Below are positions 56,063-64,000 of a stretch of 64,000 nt of DNA, piece by piece. Below the pieces are notes generated by a model that saw only the letters and a program-made list of their open reading frames with translations, made no database searches and was not told where the DNA came from. A program made the translations under genes and the position numbers. Source of the stretch: Coprinellus micaceus (Eukaryota; Basidiomycota; Agaricomycetes; Agaricales; Psathyrellaceae); assembly GCA_951394405.1 (NCBI GenBank), contig OX596340.1, positions 2,604,001 to 2,668,000 of the forward strand. Reading direction: 5' to 3'. Positions within the stretch are counted from its first letter, which is position 1. Every line of letters starts with the position of its first letter.

Positions 56063-56641
56063 ATGGCTGAGCAAGCCCATATCCTCCAGCAACTCGCTGC
56101 CTTTGGCATCCCGTCCAGCAGGGTCCACTTTATCAACCCGGAACTCGCTTCCAGCGAGCTCCCGCCACCCACTGCGGATCAGGGTTGCAGGTCGGATTGC
56201 CCCAATCTCGACACGATTGCAGAGCAAGCGAGGGAGATCGCCCAGCTACAAATCAAGGCCCTTCGCTCCGAGGTTCGGGACCTTCCCCTCACCACCCTGG
56301 TTCAGGATCTCGAAGGCGCCGTGCGCCACGCACAGTCCATCATCTCCACATACTCAGAGGAAATGGATCGCTCGAAGAAGGGTACCGAAGAATTTGTGAC
56401 CATCATCCGCGGGATCTGCAAATCATTCTCGGACTTCGTCGGCGTCGTTGCCCATGACCCTCGGGCGGTCGCACTTGTAAAGGAGATAGAGAAGGGGCAG
56501 AGGATGCTGAATGTCTGGGCCGCCAACGAGTCTCAAGAATTCCTTGAGTTCATCAAGCAGAGGACCGCCCCGGAGGAGGACCTGAACGCCTTTATAGATT
56601 GGATGGACGAGCGAAAGGCCAAGGAGGGACAGGCCAACTAG
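56063..56641 (+). CDS. Small coiled-coil protein of the KDZ island (e)
   Basis: Single exon, 192 residues, MAEQAHILQQLAAFGIPSS. SDCPNLDTIAEQAREIAQLQ opens a coiled coil, then EEFVTIIRGICKSFSDFVG, AHDPRAVALVKEIEK, SQEFLEFIKQRTAPEEDL and a Trp near the end. Aligned by motif order with genes b and d. Unknown family. It is the last island gene before the right CTCAATTGA cluster. Confidence 0.65.
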   Translation: MAEQAHILQQLAAFGIPSSRVHFINPELASSELPPPTADQGCRSDCPNLDTIAEQAREIAQLQIKALRSEVRDLPLTTLVQDLEGAVRHAQSIISTYSEEMDRSKKGTEEFVTIIRGICKSFSDFVGVVAHDPRAVALVKEIEKGQRMLNVWAANESQEFLEFIKQRTAPEEDLNAFIDWMDERKAKEGQAN

Positions 56642-59600
56642 AAATACCCATCGGTGTGCGTCGGGCCGTGTTCTTGTTGCGTTTGAGAAGTGGTTTTCTT
56701 GTATCGTGTTCCGTCCGTACCACGAGACTGCATTTGTATATTTCCGCCCCAATCTCTGCCAATGTAACCGCAGAGCTGTTCTCCGCTTTCGATTCTTGTT
56801 TGTTTCCTTGTATCCGCTGTCCCTTTTCCATTCTCACACCAGCGATATCTGCGTTACTTCCCTCAGCGAAACGGAGTGCACATAAAGTATGGCCGAGGCT
56901 ACATAGATAAGAAACATCTTTCTGTCTACGTTTAGCATTCTTTTCTTGTCTCAGGTGTCTCTCCGAATCGCCAGGACTCAGAGCACACTCCCGACGCCAT
57001 CACTGAGTCGCTTTAGATCGGCAGTGTGCTTCCGTCAGGACCGGTTTGGGTTTTTATATATTTCTCAAGATGTCCGACACCGTTTCTCTCCAGTACCTCC
57101 GTTACCTTTGTTACTGTGGCAGCTTAGGGAGTATGTCATGGGCCGACGAGTGAGGGATGGCTTGGACCCTGGCCGGATCAGAAATCGCAACCGAAATAGG
57201 AAGGCGATTCACCGTCATCGGTGCCGAGGCCGATTAGGGGGTCACTCAATTGACCCATGGACAGTGATCCATGACTGCCTAAGTTGACTCACTCTGGCAG
57301 GGTCCTCAATTGACCCTAAGGGATATGTGTCATTGGTGGGTGGTCAATTGAGCAACATTGGGGCATGTACAAGGGAGCATAATGCCACTCAAGTCAGCCA
57401 TTGTCAATTTGGCTTAGCCGCCCCATGCCCTGACTTTCTGGCTATCCGAATCATAACGAGTGTACCACTCATTACTTCTCGGGCGGTCGCAAATTGACGT
57501 CCCCGCCCCACGGTCTTGCATTGTATGATATAATCTGTGTGGCTTGAGTATTATCCTCTCTGGTGCGGGATCACAATTTACATTGCCGGTTCACAATGTC
57601 TCCCTCCTTGTACCTGTACATATGTTAGCGGAGTCGTTCCTAATGACTGAGAAGAGCTCACGTTGGGGATCCTGATACTGAGGGGAGCGGCATTCCCATC
57701 CTCGAATTGAAGTATCTGTCGCTATTGAGCTGGTACCAGTCGATGATTTCAAACAAGGCTGGATTCGCCTTTTATTACATACCGGCCTTCGGGACTAGCC
57801 CCTTTGCCGAGCTGCTTGAGAACTCATCGTCGGAACGGTCAAGACGGATGAGGGTTGGGATGAGGAATCAAACATGACGGATATCACTATTTTCCCATTC
57901 CCGTGGGTTCACGACGCTTCCCATGTCTCGTGGTAAACGACCCCATTCATGACATAGCTTTAGTCATGCGCGGCCCACTGGTACTCAGATCTGGCGATGG
58001 CTTGATGTTCCAAGGCCAACACACCTCCGAGGCGGGGACCCGTCTGAAGCAGAGTGCCAAAGAGTCTCAAAGAGTGCCAAGGAGTCTCGATGAGGCCATG
58101 TGAGGTGTGATCGTGGGAGCATGTTGCTACTGCTTGTCTTTCCTGGTTCGTCCCTCTCAGCTCACCCCTCGTTCCCAGTATAGTGGCCTTTTCTGCCCGT
58201 TTCACTCTGAACCGCAATTGCCACCCGTGGCCCGGGTCTCTCATCCCCAAGACTATTCTGCCAGTGCCTGACTACAGGCCCGCAACTATCAACCTCAGAT
58301 CTCGCCTCTGGAGACTTGCCTCTTCAGTACGGTGACTGTCATTTCCTCTTCTTTCCGCTCCTGGACTCATTCAAGTACAAACCCCCTGCAATCTCTTTTC
58401 AGTTCGGCCCAATGACGCAACGATGTGTCGAATCCGGCACACTTCATCCCCATGATCCCGCTGGTCCAATTCGCTGGGTCCAGATCATGCGACCGGTTCA
58501 CCAATAAGAACAATGGCTCGGCGACCGTCGCTCCCGCCCCATTGGCTCTGTCCAGAATCAGCGCGTCGAGATTAAGCGAACCAGCATACCGATCGTGCGA
58601 TCTCTGTGTCCCTAGCTGCGACATGAAGCGTCGAGTTGACCAAGGACGGCTTCGACTTTACGGTCTCGACTGACCACACGCGGTTTGACATGGTCCCCTA
58701 TCACGTCTACATCAAGTTCGCGAACGGTATCATTGATATCCTTGCCTCCGCGGGCGCCGACGTCTATCCAGATCGTCGCTCTCTGATGGCGTCATACGTC
58801 TCGCCTCTATCCTCTCCTCTAGGTTCGCCCTCGCCCAATGAAACCCCACCTCCACGCGCGCCTACCGTCACCGATCGCACTGTAAATGGGCGGATGCATC
58901 CCACATTCCAGAACCCCGGGGTACGCGACAGTGGTGCAGGCAAATTCGGGCAAAATTGGACAAATCCACTCTTAGTAGTGTTGAATCGCCGTGCATTAGT
59001 CTGTTACCCCTATCCGTTGTTCCAACTCGACACGGAAGCACCCCGCCGGCTCTTGACGGCGCAAAACACGACCTTGGCACCGCCATCACGGTCCCCTCCC
59101 ACCCTTGTTGCGTTCAATTATTGGTTTACTTCGCTTGCTCGTTGTCTGCATTGACGGTTTAGGTGTGCATCTATGTTCATTCGCGCTCATTCGCTTCAGC
59201 TAAAGCCCTTCGCTACCATACACGGATCCATGCATTGCCCAACGACATACATACTTAAGACTTAAGACCGCCTATCTGCCGTACTACATCCCATTTTCTG
59301 CTGCCCGTCCAACACCTCCGCTCGATCAAATGCCTCCACCTCTGAGCAGGTTCACGAACTCCATGTTGAGTTGGAAAGTATGAGGCCGCATGAGGGGGAC
59401 GATGTGAGACTAGGTGAGTGGTGAAGAGGCGCGTCTACCAACTAAGACGTGAGCACGTGCTCGTTCAGTGCGGTTCAAAATTGATTTGGCTTGTCTATCA
59501 TCTAGCGTTAACTTAATGCGATACTCGCAAACGGTAGCGACAGCGGGAGTGCCGAGCGAGTCAGTGGACAAGCTAGCGCCGGACAACGATCACGAGACGG

Positions 59601-60097
59601 GACGCGGTGTTTGCGGGTGTTAGGTTCACGCCGCCTAATCATCGCGTCGATCGGTTCTCGTTCCTTGGCCTCCTCCCTCATCATCTGCGTGTAGTCGACA
59701 CGCTTCTCGTTTTTGTTCTCGTCTTTTCGGTTTTAGGGTGTATGTCCGAGGAGATACGTCGTGCGGACTGTATCGAGCGCGAGCGAGATACGGGGAGGGG
59801 CGGTGGGCGAGTAGAAAGGGAAGCGGGACGAGAAACCGAGGAGAAAGGGCGGGTCGACATTCAAGTGTCGGGGTTGGCGAGGTGGAACGCGATTGAGGCG
59901 AGTTGAGAGGGAGGGGAGACAGGGAGGGTTGAGATGGGGCGAGGTTGAGGAGAAGAACGGGTCAGGCGAGGCGAGTCGATAGAGATGCGAGAGGCGGGAG
60001 ATCGGGGTGGAAGGAGGGAGGAAGGGTAGGACGAAAGAGATGAGACCAATCAGCTACCCTCGAAGGATAAACACGGACCAGAGGGAAAGGAACGTAC
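56642..60097. other. Gene-poor stretch of about 3.4 kb
   Basis: Holds three CTCAATTGA motifs (57245-57253, 57305-57313, and inverted 57344-57352). A + strand frame at 58636-59154 has coding-like composition in its first half (TKDGFDFTVSTDH, PYHVYIKFANG) but no family or clear start, so it may be a remnant. The 59.6-60.0 kb part is purine-rich and simple. Nothing else recognised. Confidence 0.45.
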
Positions 60098-60806
60098 CGT
60101 CTCGCGCGCCGCGACTGTCCATCGCGTCGTCGACTTGTTCAGAGATCCGGTCGGCTTCTTCGTCGTCCTGGGGTGAACATCATTTTGGTCTTGCATTCGT
60201 TGGTGGTATAGTGGGGAGCGGGGAGAGGGGTTGGGAGGGGAGGGAAAGAGAAGAGACGAAGGGAGAAGGGATGGGAGGAGAGCGAGAGCGAGAGGGAAGA
60301 AAGAGGGAGATGGAATGGATGAAGGGACAGGGAGGAAAGAGAAGAAGGAAGACAGAAAGGAAGGACGTACAGCCTCGTAAGTCATCCCCGCAAAGAGCCC
60401 ATACTCGTTATCCGGATCCTGGAACTGTTCGGGGTCGGGCTGGTCTTCTTCGCCTCGTTTTGCGCGGGCTTCTCTGTGTGGAGGGAGGAGGGTCAGTCGA
60501 GGGTGGGATGGAGAGAGAGGGAAGAGGGGGAAGGAGGGGAAGTATACGAAGAAGGGGATGGGTGAGCATAGAATAGGAACTGGCAGAAAGGCCAGGAACG
60601 AAGGAAAGAAACGAAACGAAACGAAGTACCGCAGAACAAGAATGGACGACTCACGCAACAATCTCCTCACTCGGCCCCTCCCTCGCCGGCCCGATATCGC
60701 TCCTCGTTGTGAACCCGCTCGCGCCACGGCCGAGCCCGGCGACGTACGACGCGGGCGCGGGCATGGAGAGGATGGCGAGTTTGTTTTTGGGGACTTTGGA
60801 TGCCAT
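60098..60806 (-). pseudogene. PRP6: 5' exons of pre-mRNA splicing factor PRP6 (gene truncated)
   Basis: PRP6/PRPF6 is a U4/U6-U5 tri-snRNP bridging protein of about 900 residues with HAT repeats. Three exons fit: 60655-60806 ([20 protein letters not shown], then [20 protein letters not shown]), 60371-60473 (GEEDQPDPEQFQDPDNEYG, then TYEA) and 60098-60167 (DDEEADRISEQVDDAMDSR). This is the conserved PRP1 N-terminal region only. Downstream on the minus strand I see no continuation (the usual IQxQFADLKR block or HAT repeats) in the next several kb. Either the gene is broken here by the element insertion or this is a partial duplicate. Confidence 0.72.
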
Positions 60807-61121
60807 CTTCGGTGTGGGGTGGTTGGTGAAGGTTTGGATAAGTTGTCGCGTGTATGAGTCAATATTTGTTGTATTGAGGTCGCCTTTATTTATCTCGAAA
60901 ACTCGACATTTTCAGATACTATACGAGTGCTACAGAGTGCAACTGCTAGTATCCTCCCCTATCCCTTGTCATTGGTGAAGAGCCTTCGATGGGAGCTAAA
61001 TGCGGTCCAGTACCTCTAATTGACAATTTCCATTCCTGACTGTCCTCGATTGGAATGAGTGCAACTTGAAACTGAGTCGCTTGCGACGACGTCGTTCGTT
61101 CTGGCCCTTGATTGTCCTCAT
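60807..61121. other. Intergenic, PRP6 fragment promoter
   Basis: About 315 bp between the PRP6 start and the stop of the next minus-strand gene. Nothing recognised. Confidence 0.4.
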
Positions 61122-62145
61122 CTAGCCCAATTGAATGCCGGTCGTAGCCTGTGAAAATTTCCAGTTAATCACCTTGCCCAGCGATGATATGTGGGTCGGC
61201 TCACTGTTGAGGTCTATGACCCAACTTTCCTTATCCCCTACATGCCGAATCCCTTGCTTCGGTTCGAGGGGTAGAGGATGTGGGAATCGGGTTACTATCT
61301 CAAAGCCTCGCTCTCTGTATTTATCCATCCATGCCCTCGCTTTCGGATTGTCTACGTCTTGTGTAGTGAAGGACTGGCGGAACAGAAACGTCGCCCTTGG
61401 AAATAGGGAGATCGCTCGACGGGGAGATATGATGTTCATGACCGTAGCTGACAACGTGGGTGAGTAATTGGTAGCTAGCATGGAGGAGGAGGTACTCACT
61501 CGAATGGAAGTGTTGCACGATGAAATCGGTTGGCGTCATATTCACTATGATGACCTGGACGGTTAGATACCCGAGCTGGGGCGTCTGAGCTTGCTTCCGG
61601 AAATTATACACTCCAACTAGTTCCGCGCGATTCCGTGACGAACTCGAATGCCGGTCTTCGACTGCACGCGATAGGTGTTCTTGCATATCATTGACTGGAG
61701 TTCCGTCCCATGTCTGCGCTGTGTATCCCTCATCCAACAACGTCGTGTTCAGGGTCATCATCCCGCCTACTTGCACGAATATGTCAAGGTCATTGCTGGG
61801 AGATGGGGCGAGGCGGTCCATGAAGCGAATGGCTTGTGAGCCCGAGATCACGCCTTGAGCGCTGTCTAGTTCTTGTATGAATTGGCGTGGACGTTCGAAC
61901 CATATCTTGGTGAATCCAATGAGGTCCCATTTAGTGTGCTGGTAGAATTTGATCAGAATGTATAGCGTATATGATGTCTGGGATAGACGGTACAATTCGA
62001 TGAGGTGCAGGGTGTCAAGTAGTCGTACGATTAACGGGGGAGGGGCTCCCGATATCCAGCGTTCCAACGCTGAAATGCCGTGTGTGCAGTCTGCGTCGTC
62101 ACCTGCCAATGTATTGGTAGAGGATGCTGGGCTGAGTGACGACAT
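61122..62145 (-). CDS. Nucleotidyltransferase-fold-like protein (agaricomycete family)
   Basis: Two exons, 61500-62145 and 61122-61447, phase 1 matching; 323 residues. N-terminal helical region (LIVRLLDTLHLIELYRLSQT) resembles an F-box-like start. The core GVISGSQAIRFMDR followed by NDLDIFVQVGG has the GS and DxD-like spacing of nucleotidyltransferase folds, with GSQA as the nucleotide-binding turn and DLD as metal ligands. TVQVIIVNMTP and IVQHFHST follow, then a tail QGIRHVGDKESW. Enzymatic activity cannot be judged. Probably one of the many lineage-specific members in mushrooms. Confidence 0.6.
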
Positions 62146-62513
62146 AGGTCGTGCGGGGGATGCTGTTGGTTGGTTGGGGGTGAAGTTCGAATATTATGAC
62201 GACGCAGTGCTTACTTGTATGCATTGGGCGGCGGGTGATTTGATACTGGCGTATTGGCTGTGCTGGAGCTCCAGCCCGGCCTGTCGTCGATCGAGAAATG
62301 CACAAGCGAGTGCCTTTCCAATCGCATTACCAATCGACTATGAGTGTATTAGTGGTCTTGTACATCCGTAATCATGGATTGGGCATACGGTGGACATGCT
62401 CTATGGTGCTTAGTTCCGACTGATGCCTCCGTTGGGTACCATTTCGTGGCGAGTCTGTACTGGTATATAATGTAGCGTGTGGGGCCCTGGAATATCTTGT
62501 CACATTTCCTGCT
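62146..62513. other. Divergent promoter region
   Basis: About 370 bp between divergent starts at 62145 (-) and 62514 (+). Contains the TATA box at 62464. Confidence 0.45.
62464..62470 (+). promoter_or_regulatory. TATA box of the gene at 62514
   Basis: TATATAA 44-50 bp upstream of the ATG. Confidence 0.5.
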
Positions 62514-63872
62514 ATGAATCAGGACATACTTGCCCAGCTCGCACCTTGGAAACTCAAAACGTTCCGCTCCGACCCGCCTGAGATAGCCCTTGACACAGTC
62601 GTGGACTCTATTGTACGAGATCAGCCTATCGTGCACCTGGTTCCCAACAAAAACAAGGACCGATGGGTGGTAAGCATTCCATTCCTTGCTCAGGAGCGTA
62701 GATGAGGCTAACGTACCACAGGCTTACAGGAAGGATATCAGGAATCAACCCGCCCTCATATGTTACGCCTCAGTTTGGCTGTGGGGGTCGCCGCCCGAAA
62801 CAGGAAACTACGTTCCGGATGGGGAGAAGAAATCGCCCGATCTTCCTTTGTCGCGAGTGTGAGTTCAATTCCTTCATGTTGAGGGACTAGTGGTAGAACT
62901 TATCTTCGCAGGCAAAATACTCCGACTACACATCTTTGCGAGATATCGTATACGTTTGATACGTCTGAGGACAGAAGCCTCTATGATAAGGCCAAGGTCA
63001 GTGTGTAATTCACCACGAGTACACAATCGGGGCTGACTGGAACCTTCAAGATCCTAGACCGCCTTGCCGCTGAAAACCCATCCTTCCAAGAGGCTTGCCA
63101 AGGCAGACCGAAATCAACCTTTCAAAACGGAGAAAACGCAAACAATATTCACCGTTACATCATGACAGCCCGGGTATTCATGTACAAGACCCCGCACTTC
63201 AAGATGAGCCAGCTAAAGTATCACCTCCATGATTGGGTGAGGGGAGCCGTGGAGAAGGAACCTCGGTTAGCACCAAATAAGGCTCGCCCCCGTTTATGGG
63301 ATTGGGATGGGTCCCGGTGGCGGAAAGTTGAAGATACTGATGAGAGTCGCTTCAAAAAGGATGAAATCGTTTGGTATTGCTGCATATTGGCTTTCAGTAT
63401 CAAAAATTCGTTTTGGACGCGAGACCTTATTCCTGTCTCATTGGTTAGGGTTGGGAAGTTGGACACTACATCTCGAGTGCTTTACCCACCTTTAGATACC
63501 GATTTTGACTTCCCTGAGTTAGGTGTTGATGGCGATGTTGACGAAAAACCTGGGCCGTCTGACGAGGATGAGTTTCCGGATCCTGATGAGAAGCTTGAGG
63601 ATGTCGGTAAAAAGCGAAAGAGGGTGGATACTTCGTCTCACGATGAGCATAGTGACGGTGAAGGTTTTGGAAACAATCATGACATGATCGAAGGAAGTGT
63701 CAGGAAGTCATACACTGGGGATCTTGAGGCAGATCTTGACATATCAAGTGTGGAGAACGGTGTTTCCAATATGGATATCGACGATGTGAGCGATATACAT
63801 ATGCCAGAGACCAAATTTGCTGCTTCGGGCATGTCTACTCCTAAGAAACGAATCCGTAAACGTCAGACGTAG
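62514..63872 (+). CDS. Unknown protein with acidic, basic-ended C-terminus
   Basis: Four exons in phase: 62514-62669, 62722-62858, 62912-62996, 63051-63872; 399 residues, MNQDILAQLAPWKLKTF. The folded N-terminal two-thirds contain NQPALICYASVWLWGSPPET, GRPKSTFQNGENANNIHRYI, ARVFMYKTPHF and DEIVWYCCILAFSIKN. The remainder is acidic (DEDEFPDPDEKLEDVGKKRK) and ends in KKRIRKRQT, a likely nuclear localisation signal. I recognise no named family; similar Trp/Cys-rich proteins are common in agaricomycetes. Its good splice sites, TATA box and complete frame make it a credible gene. Confidence 0.7.
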
Positions 63873-64000
63873 TAGACTTGCAACTTAGTAGTAAATGTAC
63901 GCATGGATTTAGTGGAACATACACCAAATTTAGACACCTCCATTGGCCATGTCGTCGCCCCGACTGTGTGGAGCGACCGATCTGACCGTAACATCCCGTC
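63873..64000. other. Window end, no gene seen
   Basis: Too short to hold a supported feature. Confidence 0.4.

Larger units (their letters stand above)
33000..57420. mobile_element. Putative large KDZ element or island carrying TET/JBP genes (hypothesis)
   Basis: Extent is inferred from clustered CTCAATTGA motifs at about 33.02-33.08 and 57.24-57.35 kb and from gene content: KDZ transposase, Zn-cluster and HMG-like proteins, two TET/JBP genes and coiled-coil genes, none of them housekeeping. No terminal inverted repeat or target-site duplication was established. Confidence 0.4.

Noticed and set aside
59607..59906. Plus-strand ORF of 99 codons
   Set aside because: Arg/Glu-rich simple composition, no motif, no splice support.
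60007..60576. Plus-strand ORF of 189 codons, Glu/Arg/Gly-rich
   Set aside because: Purine-rich simple sequence antisense to the PRP6 exons and introns.

Overview
The window reads as nuclear DNA of an agaricomycete (mushroom-forming) basidiomycete. Most genes are broken by very short GT-AG introns (about 45-65 nt) whose phases can be matched by eye. F-box-like proteins occur as a tandem expansion, and the window holds a Helitron helicase, a KDZ-type (Kyakuja/Dileera/Zisupton) transposase and TET/JBP-type dioxygenases, a combination typical of agaricomycetes. No prokaryotic features, rRNA or CRISPR array were seen. I could run no searches, so family names rest on motif recognition.

Layout. (1) 1-1902: 3' part of a RecQ helicase gene, cut by the window edge. 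(2) 2.1-10.5 kb (+ strand) and 17.1-23.5 kb (- strand): seven intact F-box-like genes plus two broken copies, all from one family (N-terminal heptads, F-box-like, leucine-rich body, conserved tail). (3) Between the two F-box arms are three housekeeping genes: methylthioribulose-1-phosphate dehydratase (MDE1), the tRNA m1A58 methyltransferase catalytic subunit (TRM61), and an HGGG-type alpha/beta hydrolase. (4) 24.3-30.6 kb: an uninterrupted Helitron Rep/PIF1 helicase with a TATA box and a tiny spliced leader exon, followed by an unknown two-exon gene and a kinase-like gene that lacks the N-lobe and the DFG aspartate. (5) 33.0-57.4 kb: a mobile-element island built round a complete nine-exon KDZ transposase. 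Around it lie a large Zn-cluster/coiled-coil protein, an HMG-box-like Ser/Lys-rich protein, a tandem pair of unknown paralogues, two TET/JBP-type 2-oxoglutarate/Fe(II) dioxygenase genes and several small coiled-coil genes that look like one diverging family. CTCAATTGA motifs cluster at both edges of the island. (6) 57.4-60.1 kb: gene-poor. (7) 60.1-63.9 kb: the orphan 5' exons of splicing factor PRP6, a nucleotidyltransferase-like gene and an unknown multi-exon gene.

The most interesting part is the 33-57 kb island. A transposase, two probable DNA-base oxidases, DNA-binding-type proteins and lineage-specific coiled-coil proteins sit together as if they were cargo of one large element. One TET/JBP copy keeps the HxD metal site but has an exon 1/2 junction I cannot bring into phase. 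The other has a clean gene model but carries HxH in place of HxD.
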